Positions 34,335-42,365 of a stretch of DNA of 64,000 nt are shown here, piece by piece. The stretch is from Streptomyces sp. NRRL B-1347. GTDB taxonomy: Bacteria > Actinomycetota > Actinomycetes > Streptomycetales > Streptomycetaceae. Within the stretch, counting starts at the first letter, position 1; each line of letters starts with the position of its first letter. The notes under the pieces are model-generated. The model was not told the DNA's origin, did not search any database, and was given only the letters and a program-made list of their open reading frames with translations. The position numbers and the translations under genes were made by a program. The stretch is from positions 9,335 to 73,334 of the forward strand of contig NZ_JOJM01000062.1 of the NCBI RefSeq assembly GCF_000720325.1, in the 5' to 3' direction.

Positions 34335-34346
34335 TAAGATTGCCCC
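34335..34346 (+). promoter_or_regulatory. -10 element for a leaderless TetR mRNA
   Basis: TAAGAT at 34335-34340 lies 6 bp before the ATG at 34347, with no ribosome-binding site. The transcript would start at or beside the ATG. A -35 is not obvious. Confidence 0.45.
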
Positions 34347-35012
34347 ATGGCTAATGAGATGGGGCTCCGCGAGTCCAAGAAGCAGGAGACCAGGCAGCTG
34401 ATCTCCGACTGCGCCACCAGGCTCTTCATCGAGCAGGGCTTCGAGCAGACGACGATCACCGAGATCGCCGCCGCGGCCCGCGTCGCCAAGAAGACGGTCA
34501 CCAACTACTTCCCCCGCAAGGAAGACCTGGCCCTCGACCACCACGAGGCGTTCACGCAGGGCCTGGCCCGGACCGTCGCCGAGCGCGAGCCAGGGGAAGA
34601 GCCGCTCACCGCGCTCGGGCGGACGTTTCGCGCCGCCCTCCTTGAGCACAGCCCCGTCGTCGGCTTCACCGGCCCCGCGTTCGCCCGCATGGTCGCCGAA
34701 AGCCCCACCCTCAGTGCCCGCCTTCGCGAACTGCACGACCAGCGGGAGGAGGCGCTCGCCGCGGCGCTGACCGCCGCTGCCTCGGATCCCGCGCCGGATC
34801 CCGCCCCGGATCCCGCGCCGGCCATCGCGCCCCGGGCCGCCGCCGCCCTGATCGCCGCCGCGGACCGGCTGCTGTTCCGGCGCATCCAGGAACTCACCCT
34901 GGCCGGCCACTCCGACGACCGGATCGAGGCCACGCTGATTCCGGAGGCCGACCACCTCCGCGCCCTCCTCGCCGCGGCCCTCGGCGGCCATCCCGGCGCG
35001 GCGGGCTCGTGA
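34347..35012 (+). CDS. TetR family transcriptional regulator
   Basis: This 221-residue regulator has an N-terminal HTH (about 30-60: TTITEIAAAARVAKKTVTNYFPRKEDL). The helical C-terminal domain includes a short DPAPDPAPDPAP repeat (about 150-161) encoded by near-identical GGATCCCG units. It is divergent from the VOC-cupin gene, with a dyad over that gene's promoter, so a local repressor role is likely. ATG at 34359 is an alternative start (MGLRESKK), giving the usual length for this group. Confidence 0.9.
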   Translation: MANEMGLRESKKQETRQLISDCATRLFIEQGFEQTTITEIAAAARVAKKTVTNYFPRKEDLALDHHEAFTQGLARTVAEREPGEEPLTALGRTFRAALLEHSPVVGFTGPAFARMVAESPTLSARLRELHDQREEALAAALTAAASDPAPDPAPDPAPAIAPRAAAALIAAADRLLFRRIQELTLAGHSDDRIEATLIPEADHLRALLAAALGGHPGAAGS

Positions 35013-35052
35013 GGGCCGGGCGGTAGGTGCCGCCCGGGCTGGAGGGCCGGGC

Positions 35053-35250
35053 TCAGTCGCCCAGGTTCTGGTCCCCGCCGCTCCGGTCGTTCCTGCGGGC
35101 CTTCTGGTAGCGGTCCGCCGCCTCGCCCGCCGCGGACGTCAGCCGGGCCGCCGCGCGGACGCCGCGCGGGGCGTTGCCGCGTACCGTCCAGACGACCGCG
35201 CCGAAGCCCGCGAGCGCCAGCACGAGCAGCACGATGAGCAGTACGAGCAT
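35053..35250 (-). CDS. small single-pass membrane protein
   Basis: This 65-residue protein has one transmembrane helix (2-23: LVLLIVLLVLALAGFGAVVW) and a basic, charged cytoplasmic tail (RGVRAAARLTSAAGEAADRYQKARRNDRSGG). The ATG at 35250 has GAGGGGTGGG upstream. A longer frame spanning 36588 is a shadow of the mannosyltransferase gene. No function is known; it lies just downstream of the mannosyltransferase and could be translated with it. Confidence 0.65.
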   Translation of the reverse strand: MLVLLIVLLVLALAGFGAVVWTVRGNAPRGVRAAARLTSAAGEAADRYQKARRNDRSGGDQNLGD

Positions 35251-35309
35251 GGGCCCACCCCTCGGTCTCTCTGTCGGATTCCCCGTGGCTCCTGATCCTC
35301 TCAGGTGCC

Positions 35310-36533
35310 CTAGCCCGCCCAGCGGCCCGTCAGGAACGTCAGGGCGCAGAGGGTCATGAGGGGCCCCGCCAGACAGACGTACGCCGTACGGACGCGCGGC
35401 GCGCGCAGGCTCCACGAGGCGAGGACGACCCACAGCGGCCACCACAGGAGGGTGGCGCGCGGGAGGGACATGTACCAGTACGAGGTGCCGAGGGCGACGA
35501 GCGCCAGACCTATGTACACGGCCTCCGGCCAGCGGCGGCGGAAGAGGAGGAAGCCGGTCAGGACCAGGCCGAGGACCATGGCGAGCAACTCGGCCTGGAA
35601 CTCGACGGCGTAGCCGGTGGGCGAGGTGTGGTGGAAGGCCGCGCCCCAGGTGTTGTGCCAGGACTCCCACGGCGTGTGGAAGTCGCGGTACCAGCCGCGT
35701 TCCTCGGCGTGCTTCCACGCCATCCAGTCGCCCGTACGGGACTTCAGGTACCAGCTGTACGCGAGCGGCGGCAGCGCGGGCAGCAGCAGCCAGGGCAGGG
35801 CGCGGCCGTCGCGGTGGGCGCGGACCGTGGTGAGGAAGTGGACCGCGAGCGCGGCGGCGAGGAACAGGCCGCTCACCCGGACCGTGGTCGCGAGGGCGGC
35901 CAGCGTCGCCGCGAGCGGCCAGGCGCGCCGCCGCGCCGCCAGCCACGCGGGCAGGGCGAAGGCGAGGAACAGCGCCTCGGTGTAGCCCGCCGCGAGGAAG
36001 ACCGCGCACGGCGACAGGAGGAAGAACAGGACGGCCCGGCGGCCCGCGTCCGGATGGGGGACGTGGTCGCGGGCGATGCGGGCGAGGGCCAGGACCGCGA
36101 CCGCCCCGGCGACGAGGGAGACGAGCAGGCCCGCCGCCGCCCAGTCCGGTACGACGGCGTGGACGGCGCGCAGGGTGAACGGGAAGCCAGGGAAGAAGGC
36201 CTCCCGGTTGTCCCAGCCCTCCATCCCCGGGCGCAGGTCGCCGGGGAAGTAGCCCTCCTGGGCTATGCGCAGGTAGTGCCACCAGTCCCACTGCTGCCAG
36301 GCGGACAGCGGGGACGCGGCGTGGCGGGTGCGGGAGTCGGGCGGGAACAGCCAGGTGGCGCAGTACGCCGTCGTCCACAGGCCCGCGCGCGTGACGACGT
36401 AGAGGAAGAGGACGTCCGCGTCCTCCCTGCTGAGGAGGCGCCACCGGCCGCGCCGCGGGGCGCCGCGCCGCCGGGGGACGTGGACGGAGGCGGCCGTCCG
36501 CGACCGGGGCCGGGGCGGGGAGGAAACGGACAA
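35310..36533 (-). CDS. PIG-V-like mannosyltransferase (GT-C fold membrane protein)
   Basis: This 407-residue polytopic membrane protein has about eight to ten helices. A first extracytoplasmic loop reads SAWQQWDWWHYLRIAQEGYFPG; the acidic residue there is the expected catalytic Asp of GT-C enzymes. Later motifs include REAFFPGFPFTLR and SPCAVFLAAGYTEALF, as in PIG-V/GPI-mannosyltransferase homologues of actinobacteria. These transfer mannose from polyprenyl-phosphomannose to lipids or proteins. The Arg-rich N terminus precedes helix 1. The acceptor is unknown. Confidence 0.8.
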   Translation of the reverse strand: MSVSSPPRPRSRTAASVHVPRRRGAPRRGRWRLLSREDADVLFLYVVTRAGLWTTAYCATWLFPPDSRTRHAASPLSAWQQWDWWHYLRIAQEGYFPGDLRPGMEGWDNREAFFPGFPFTLRAVHAVVPDWAAAGLLVSLVAGAVAVLALARIARDHVPHPDAGRRAVLFFLLSPCAVFLAAGYTEALFLAFALPAWLAARRRAWPLAATLAALATTVRVSGLFLAAALAVHFLTTVRAHRDGRALPWLLLPALPPLAYSWYLKSRTGDWMAWKHAEERGWYRDFHTPWESWHNTWGAAFHHTSPTGYAVEFQAELLAMVLGLVLTGFLLFRRRWPEAVYIGLALVALGTSYWYMSLPRATLLWWPLWVVLASWSLRAPRVRTAYVCLAGPLMTLCALTFLTGRWAG

Positions 36534-36665
36534 GACGGTACCTCCGTAAGTGGTTCGGGACGTTTCGGGGCGCGCGAGGGCGTCGCACGGCGGTGAGCCG
36601 CGCGGCGGGGAGAGGGCCTGCCGCAGGGAGGCGGTGCGGCCCCGTCGCTCAACAGGCCCGGGGCG

Positions 36666-37136
36666 TCAGCCTCGTGGCGCCTCCGTGGCCCCGAGCGCCG
36701 TGCCGAACGTCCCCTCGCTCTCCTGCGGGTACGTGGCGGAGCCCGGCGGCGCACTGCTCTCCGGGTCCCCCAGCTGCGACTCCGTCTCCGAGGTCTCCGT
36801 CGGCGGCGGGAAGCTCGCGCTCGGCGGGGGCGGCGACTCGGAGTCCAGGGTCGGCGAGGGCGAAGGGGAGGGGGAGGGCGTGAGCGGGGGCGACGGCGAC
36901 CGCGGGCCCGAAGGGACGGTGGCGGGCTGCGTCGGCTCGGAGGTGTACGACACGGCCAGCGCGCCCGCGCCCGCGACGACCACGGTCGCGGCGACGGCGA
37001 CCGCCGTGACGAAGACGCGGTGCGCCCGGCGCCCGCGCCGGACGACGGCGGAGACGGGCGGCACACCGGCACGGGCACGGCCGGCGTCGGCGGCCTCCTG
37101 GAACAGCGAGCGCAGGGGGTCGTGCGGTTCAGACAC
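36666..37136 (-). CDS. single-pass membrane protein coupled to an ECF sigma factor
   Basis: This 156-residue protein has a cytoplasmic N terminus (1-36), one helix (40-62: RVFVTAVAVAATVVVAGAGALAVS) and an outer Pro/Ser/Glu-rich tail. Its start overlaps the sigma factor stop by 8 bp. Position suggests an anti-sigma-like partner, but there is no zinc-finger (HxxxCxxC) motif and no recognised anti-sigma domain. Confidence 0.7.
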   Translation of the reverse strand: MSEPHDPLRSLFQEAADAGRARAGVPPVSAVVRRGRRAHRVFVTAVAVAATVVVAGAGALAVSYTSEPTQPATVPSGPRSPSPPLTPSPSPSPSPTLDSESPPPPSASFPPPTETSETESQLGDPESSAPPGSATYPQESEGTFGTALGATEAPRG

Positions 37137-37626
37137 CGGGGGCCTCCTCGGTACGCGGGTCTGTCAGACGGAGGGCGAGCGCGGCGCGGCCGCGCGACAG
37201 ATGGGTCTTGACCGTGCCGGGGGACAGGCCGGTCTCCCCGGCGATCTGCTCGACGGAGAGGTCGCACATGTAGTGCAGGGCGAGCGTCCGGCGCTGCTGC
37301 GGCGGCAGTTCGCGCAACGCCTCGACCAGGGCGACCGACTCGGGTCCCGGCCCCTCGGCGTGCGGCGGCGCACCGCTGCGCTGCCAGGCCGACGCCGAGC
37401 GGCGCACGCCGCGCCAGCGGCTCACCGCGAGCCGCCAGGCGACGGTGCGGATCCACGCCTCGGGCCGGCCGTCGCGGTCGAGCCGCCCCCGGCGGCTCCA
37501 GCCCTTGACGAACGCCTCCTGCACGACGTCCTGCGCTTCGTGCAGGTCACCGAGCATCACGTACAGCTGACCTGTCAGCCGCGCGGCCGCTTGCGCGTAG
37601 AACTCCTCGAACTCCTCGACGGTCAA
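37129..37626 (-). CDS. ECF RNA polymerase sigma factor (SigE-family type)
   Basis: This 165-residue sigma factor has region 2 at about 5-70 (EFYAQAAARLTGQLYVMLGDLHEAQDVVQEAFVKGW). Region 4 is at about 100-155 (LRELPPQQRRTLALHYMCDLSVEQIAGETGLSPGTVKTHLSRGRAAL). The TTG at 37626 has GGGAG 7 nt upstream. GTG at 37656 (10 residues longer) is an alternative but lacks a ribosome-binding site. It is coupled to the membrane protein downstream and divergent from the alginate-lyase-like gene, a candidate target. Confidence 0.88.
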   Translation of the reverse strand: MTVEEFEEFYAQAAARLTGQLYVMLGDLHEAQDVVQEAFVKGWSRRGRLDRDGRPEAWIRTVAWRLAVSRWRGVRRSASAWQRSGAPPHAEGPGPESVALVEALRELPPQQRRTLALHYMCDLSVEQIAGETGLSPGTVKTHLSRGRAALALRLTDPRTEEAPGV

Positions 37627-37894
37627 CAGATTGCTCCCGGATCTCCTTGGTCTCACTGTGCATACGCCTGCGGGGGCGTGCCCGGATGACATGGAGGCTG
37701 GACTCGCACGGTGAGCCCGGTCACAGGCGCACCCAAAGGGGCGCGGGGCCGTGTCGATATGCGGCTCCGCCGCGTGGGCGCGACCAGCCAAGACGGCGCC
37801 GCAGTCGAAAGACAGCCCACGACCAGCCCAACAAAACCTGCGGCCCTGGCGCACGCGCGGCACGCTGCCAGTGAACGTGATCCGGAGGTGCGGC

Positions 37895-39145
37895 ATGGCG
37901 GCTCAGGCACAACCAGGGGCCCGGTCCCGCGGGGGCATACGCGGGCGGCGGATCCGCGCGGCGGCCGCCGCCCTGCTCCTCGCCCTCGCCGCCCCCGCCT
38001 GCGGCGGCTCCGACGAGCCCGGCGCCGCGGCGACCGGCCCCGCCCGCCGCGCCGACCTGCCCTTCACCCACCCGGGCGTGCTCGTCAGCAAGGCCCAGCT
38101 CGACCGGGTGCGCGCCCACGTCGAGGCCCGCGAGCAGCCCTGGCTCGGGGCGTACGAGCAGCTGCGCGCCAGCAAGTACGCGGCCGCCGACTACCACCCG
38201 AAGCCGTACGCCGTGGTCGCCTGCCCGCCCGGCAACCAGCCGGGCCAGGGCTGTGTGGAGGAGCGCGAGGACGCCCTGGCCGCGTACACCCAGGCGCTGC
38301 TCTACAACATCACCGGCGACCGCGCCCACGCCGTGAAGGCCACCGGGATCATGGACGCCTGGGCCCGCGTGGTCACCCGGCACACGGAGGCCAACGCGGG
38401 TCTCCAGACCGCCTGGGCCGCCAGCTCCTGGGCGCGCGCGGCCGAGGCCGTGCGCTACACGTACGACGGCTGGGCCGACGGCGACCTGCTGCGCTTCGAG
38501 CGGATGCTCCGCAACGCCTATCTGCCCCAGGTCGTGGCCGGCTCGGTCGAGTCCAACGGCAACTGGGACCTCGTGATGGCCGACGCCGTCATCGGCATGG
38601 CGGTGTTCCTCGACGACCACGCGGCCTTCGAGGAGGCGGTGGGCCACTTCCGCACCCGCGTGCCCGCGTACTTCTATCTGAAGTCCGACGGGCCGCTGCC
38701 GGTGGCGCCCAAGGGCAGCGAGCTCGACACGGCGGACGAGCTGAGCCGGTACTGGTTCGGGCAGCGGAGGTTCGCCGACGGGCTCTCGCAGGAGACCTGC
38801 CGCAACTTCAAGCACGCCGGGTACTCCCTCGCCGCCACCGCCCACATCGCGGAGACCGCTTGGCACCAGGGCGTCGACCTGTACGGCGAGGTCAAGGACC
38901 GGCTGCGGGCCGCGTTCGAGTTCCACTCCGGCTACCAGCTCGGCGCCACCGCGCCCGGCTGGCTGTGCGGCGGCAGGCTCCAGCGCGACCTCGGGCCCGA
39001 CACGGAGGTCGGCCTGAACCATCTGCGCGGGCGCCTGGGCATGGACCTGCCGCACACCCGGAAGCTCACCCTGGAACGGCGCCCGGAGGGCACCGACGAC
39101 CTCTTCGTGGCGTGGGAGACGCTGACGCACGCCGAGAACACGTGA
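37895..39145 (+). CDS. alginate-lyase-family lipoprotein
   Basis: This 416-residue secreted lipoprotein has the lipobox LAAPAC (Cys36) and then an alginate-lyase-like (alpha/alpha toroid) domain. Conserved pieces are FTHPGVLVSKAQLDRVRAHV, SWARAAEAVRYTYDGW, the catalytic-type NGNWDLVMADA and QETCRNFKHAGYSLAATAHIAETAWHQGVDLY. It should cleave an anionic polysaccharide by beta-elimination, though the substrate need not be alginate. GGAGGTG at 37884-37890 supports the ATG at 37895. Confidence 0.88.
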   Translation: MAAQAQPGARSRGGIRGRRIRAAAAALLLALAAPACGGSDEPGAAATGPARRADLPFTHPGVLVSKAQLDRVRAHVEAREQPWLGAYEQLRASKYAAADYHPKPYAVVACPPGNQPGQGCVEEREDALAAYTQALLYNITGDRAHAVKATGIMDAWARVVTRHTEANAGLQTAWAASSWARAAEAVRYTYDGWADGDLLRFERMLRNAYLPQVVAGSVESNGNWDLVMADAVIGMAVFLDDHAAFEEAVGHFRTRVPAYFYLKSDGPLPVAPKGSELDTADELSRYWFGQRRFADGLSQETCRNFKHAGYSLAATAHIAETAWHQGVDLYGEVKDRLRAAFEFHSGYQLGATAPGWLCGGRLQRDLGPDTEVGLNHLRGRLGMDLPHTRKLTLERRPEGTDDLFVAWETLTHAENT

Positions 39146-39212
39146 ACACCTGGGCCTCCCGGGAACCGGTTCGCGTTCTGTGCCCCTGATGGCGTACTGT
39201 TGGGTTCACCGA

Positions 39213-39286
39213 CGCGGGGTGGAGCAGCTCGGTAGCTCGCTGGGCTCATAACCCAGAGGTCGCAGGTTCAAATCCTGTCCCCGCTA
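39213..39286 (+). tRNA. initiator tRNA-fMet (anticodon CAT)
   Basis: It starts CGCGGGG and ends CCCCGCT-A, leaving the first pair (C-T) unpaired, a hallmark of bacterial initiator tRNA. The anticodon stem has three consecutive G-C pairs (GGG/CCC) around the loop CTCATAA, the second hallmark. CCA is not encoded. Confidence 0.96.
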
Positions 39287-39523
39287 CTATGCCGCCCGCG
39301 CCACCGCCCCGCGCCAGGGCGCACGCTGCCCGCCGGGTCACCCACTCGGAGCACGCCGGGTCGCCCCCGGGCCCCAACGCGGGAAGCCTTGGGCCGATGC
39401 GGCGGGTCTGCGGCGGGAGTGGAACGGTGGTTGCTTTGGGCGGTGGGGGCCTCCGCGCCGGGGGCGGTGACCTCCGTGTCGGCAGCGGTAGCCTCCGCGC
39501 CCGCGGTGGGGCGAAGGAGCGCC

Positions 39524-40636
39524 ATGGCCGCTGAGGAGGGCCCCGGTCTCCCCCGCGAGCGGGCCCTCACCCGGGCGCTGCCCCCGCTCCTGATCGTCGT
39601 CGGGGTCGTCTTCGACGCGCTCACGCCGCCCCAGTTCACCGCGTCCCCGCTGTTCGCCGCCGCGCCCCTGATCGCGGCCCCGTTCTTCTCGCTCGCCACC
39701 ACCGTGGCGACGGCCGCCGTGTCCTGCGTGGCCGTGCTCGCCCTGCGCATCGACAACCACGGGGGCGTGGACGTCGAGGTCGTCACCTCCTTCGTCACCA
39801 TGCTCACCGTCGGCGCCCTCGCCGTCGTCATCAACCGCGTCGTCCGCCGCGGCGACGCCCGCCTCGCCTCCGCCCGCTCCATCGCCGAGGCAGCGCAGCG
39901 GGCCGTCCTGCCGCAGCCGGATCCGCGCATCGGCGGCCTCGACGTCGCCGCCCGGTACGAGGCCGCGCAGGCGGGCGCCTTCATCGGCGGCGACCTGTAC
40001 GCGGTGCAGGACACCCCGCACGGCGTCCGGCTCGTCGTCGGCGACGTACGCGGCAAGGGCATGGGCGCGGTGGCCGCCGTCGCCGTCGTCATCGGCGCCT
40101 TCCGCGAGGCGGCCGAGCAGGAGGCCACCCTGGAGGCCGTGGCGCAGCGCCTGGAGCGGGCGCTCGCGCGCGAGGGCACGCGGCGTGACGGGCTCGACGC
40201 CTTCGAGGGGTTCACCACGGCGGTCCTCGCCGAGATCCCGCGCGGCGACGGGACCGTACGGCTCGTCAACCGCGGCCACCCGGAGCCGCTCCTGCTGCGC
40301 GCCGACGGGCGCCTGTGCGTGCTCTCGCCCGCCGAACCCGCCCTGCCGCTCGGCATGGGCGACCTCGGCGCCTGGCCCGACCGCGCGGACGAGACCGACT
40401 TCCCGCCGGGCTCCACGCTGCTGCTCTACACCGACGGGCTCAGCGAGGCCCGGGACGCGCGGGGCGCCTTCTACGACCCCGCGATCCGGCTCGGCGGCCG
40501 CATCTTCTCGGGCGCGGACGCCCCCGACGCGCTCTTGTCCACCCTCGTCACCGAGGTCATCGACCACACCGGCGGCGGCGCCAACGACGACATGGCGCTC
40601 CTCGCCGTACGCCGTCCCGTCACACCCAGTGACTGA
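39524..40636 (+). CDS. membrane SpoIIE-type PP2C phosphatase
   Basis: This 370-residue protein has three or four N-terminal membrane helices (about 20-115) and a cytoplasmic PP2C/SpoIIE domain (130-365). Metal-binding motifs are FIGGDLYAVQ, VVGDVRGKGMGA and the C-terminal GGGANDDMALLAVR. It should dephosphorylate an anti-anti-sigma factor (STAS) and so free a sigma factor, as RsbU does. GAAGGAG precedes the ATG at 39524. The frame extends to 39389 without support. Confidence 0.88.
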   Translation: MAAEEGPGLPRERALTRALPPLLIVVGVVFDALTPPQFTASPLFAAAPLIAAPFFSLATTVATAAVSCVAVLALRIDNHGGVDVEVVTSFVTMLTVGALAVVINRVVRRGDARLASARSIAEAAQRAVLPQPDPRIGGLDVAARYEAAQAGAFIGGDLYAVQDTPHGVRLVVGDVRGKGMGAVAAVAVVIGAFREAAEQEATLEAVAQRLERALAREGTRRDGLDAFEGFTTAVLAEIPRGDGTVRLVNRGHPEPLLLRADGRLCVLSPAEPALPLGMGDLGAWPDRADETDFPPGSTLLLYTDGLSEARDARGAFYDPAIRLGGRIFSGADAPDALLSTLVTEVIDHTGGGANDDMALLAVRRPVTPSD

Positions 40637-40874
40637 ATGGAGCCCCAGCGCAGCGCAACTGACGACCCGTCATGCGTCGGTGAAGATCGATCCCGCTGCG
40701 CAGCGTCATGACGCGCGCTCAACTCGCCCTATTCCCAACCCTGATGTCCCGTTGTGTTCGTGGCGTAAGCGTTAACGATCAACCCGAACAGCTTGGAATA
40801 CCGACCCGCTGTCTATTAACGTTCGATAACGCAGCGCGGTCGTCCCAGCCGTCACACCCGGCGGCTCCGCGCGC
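40637..40874 (+). promoter_or_regulatory. promoter region upstream of the c-di-AMP riboswitch
   Basis: Between the SpoIIE gene and the riboswitch lie ~240 bp without an ORF. AT-rich elements TTAACG and GATAAC near 40815-40830 and CGTTAACGATCAAC near 40769 are candidate promoter or regulator sites. No clear -35/-10 pair is seen. Confidence 0.35.
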
Positions 40875-41031
40875 ACGCGCCTAATCCCGCAAGGGAGCCG
40901 GGGAACCACCATCTTGGGGTGAATCGGACGCCTTTCACGTACGCGGACCCGCATCCGCCGTACGCGAGGAGCGGCCGTAGGAGACCTTCCTGCTCCGAAC
41001 CCGTCAGCTAACCCGGTAGGCGAGAAGGAAG
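40875..41031 (+). promoter_or_regulatory. ydaO/yuaA-type c-di-AMP riboswitch
   Basis: The conserved 3' block CCGAACCCGTCAGCTAACCC followed by GGTAGGCG (40995-41022) and the 5' blocks GCCGGGGAACC (40897-40907) and GGGGTGAATC (40916-40925) match the ydaO class, which senses cyclic di-AMP. The variable hairpin in between is G+C-rich. It lies 18 nt before the GTG of an M23 peptidase. Ligand binding typically turns expression off, linking c-di-AMP levels to cell-wall hydrolysis. Confidence 0.93.
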
Positions 41032-41048
41032 GAAAGGAGTGCGCCCCC

Positions 41049-42185
41049 GTGGCGTCCAACCGGCCTGCCCCAGAAGCGCTCTGCATACCGAACGGCAGTC
41101 TCACCGAAGGTGCCGACGGCGGTGACGGCGGCGACGGACCCGGGGGACACACCGGGTACGCCGGTTACGACGGCTACGCCGGTTACGCGGCCCAGGAGCC
41201 CCCGGCCTCCTGGGAGGAGTGGAACCCCACCGCGGAGTCCGTCCGCCCCGTGCGCGGCAAGCACCGCATCCACAAGAAGGGCGGCGGCGGCCTCGCCCGC
41301 AGCTCCACCGTCCTCGGCGTCGGCGTCATCGCCGCCGTCGGCGCGGGCGGCATCGCCACCGCGCAGGGCGGCAAGCCGCCCGTCTCCATCTCCCTGCCGG
41401 ACATGGCGTCCGTCGCGGACTCGCTGCCCGGCGTCGGCTCCCTGATCGACGGCGATGACACCGCGGAACCGGCCACCGCCGCGGCCGCCGCGCCGCTCAG
41501 CTCCGCGGGCGTCACCGGCGCCGACGCCGAGCGGGGCACCACGGACGCCGGCGAGGCCCTGCGGGCCCGCATCCTCCAGCAGGCCGAGAACCAGCACCAC
41601 CAGGCGGACGACGCGCAGCGCAGGCAGGCCGAGGACGCGGCCGTCGCGAAGGCCGCCGCGACCGCCAAGGCCCAGCAGGGCAAGGCGGCCGCCGACGCCA
41701 AGGCGAAGGCCGCGGCGGAGAAGCGCGAGAAGGAGGAGGCGGCCCGCAAGAAGCGCGAGGCCGAGCGCCTCGCGAAGCTCGCCAAGAGCTTCACGCTCCC
41801 CGTCACCTCGTACGTGCTGACCTCGCACTTCGGTGACTCCGGCTCCATGTGGTCCTCCGGCAGCCACACCGGCCTCGACTTCGCGGGCTCCAGTGGCACC
41901 CCCCTCAAGGCCGTCCACTCCGGCACCATCACGGAAGCGGGCTGGGCGCGCGCGTACGGCTACCGCACGGTCCTCAAGCTCGATGACGGCACCGAGATCT
42001 GGTACTGCCACCAGTCCTCGCTCGCCGTCAGCGTGGGCCAGAAGGTCAGCACGGGCGACGTCATCGGCCGCATGGGCGGCACGGGCAACGTCACCGGCGT
42101 CCACCTCCACCTGGAGGTCAGGACCAGCGGCGGCGGAGCCATCGACCCGCTGTCCTGGCTGCGGAGCAAGGGCCTGACCCCCTGA
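41049..42185 (+). CDS. M23 peptidoglycan endopeptidase under c-di-AMP riboswitch control
   Basis: This 378-residue protein has a long N-terminal cytoplasmic-type segment with GYAGYDGYAGY repeats (35-47) and one hydrophobic segment (88-105). An Ala/Lys/Glu-rich coiled coil covers 165-246. The M23 domain follows: His273 and Asp277 in SHTGLDF, His321 in YCHQ, His352/His354 in VHLHLEV. The coiled coil probably spaces the enzyme through the wall. AAAGGAG (41033-41039) serves the GTG at 41049. It likely trims peptidoglycan during growth or germination, as other riboswitch-linked hydrolases of Streptomyces do. Confidence 0.92.
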   Translation: MASNRPAPEALCIPNGSLTEGADGGDGGDGPGGHTGYAGYDGYAGYAAQEPPASWEEWNPTAESVRPVRGKHRIHKKGGGGLARSSTVLGVGVIAAVGAGGIATAQGGKPPVSISLPDMASVADSLPGVGSLIDGDDTAEPATAAAAAPLSSAGVTGADAERGTTDAGEALRARILQQAENQHHQADDAQRRQAEDAAVAKAAATAKAQQGKAAADAKAKAAAEKREKEEAARKKREAERLAKLAKSFTLPVTSYVLTSHFGDSGSMWSSGSHTGLDFAGSSGTPLKAVHSGTITEAGWARAYGYRTVLKLDDGTEIWYCHQSSLAVSVGQKVSTGDVIGRMGGTGNVTGVHLHLEVRTSGGGAIDPLSWLRSKGLTP

Positions 42186-42253
42186 CCCGCTGATTTTCCG
42201 CACCGCGGAACCCCCGGACCGCGCGGCTCCCCGGCAGCACGGCCCCCTCGACT

Positions 42254-42295
42254 CCGGCGGCCCTGGCGACGACCCCCCGACGCCAGGGCCGCCGG
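42254..42295 (+). terminator. terminator of the M23 peptidase gene
   Basis: A perfect 15-bp stem (CCGGCGGCCCTGGCG and complement) has a 12-nt loop, 70 bp past the stop. Confidence 0.85.
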
Positions 42296-42365
42296 TCACG
42301 TCTTTCAGCCGGAAACGGCTGTCTGCTGTCGGAATTCCCGACTCCGTAAGGATGTTGGCCCCCGT

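Noticed and set aside
35053..36588. 511-codon minus-strand frame over the mannosyltransferase
   Set aside because: It is a different frame with Pro/Arg-rich translation; the 407-residue frame has membrane helices and family motifs. Only its last 65 codons are kept as a small membrane protein.
40921..40950. Second parS-like site (TTTCACGTACG near 40933)
   Set aside because: Only the left half matches; the palindrome is broken and it lies inside the riboswitch.
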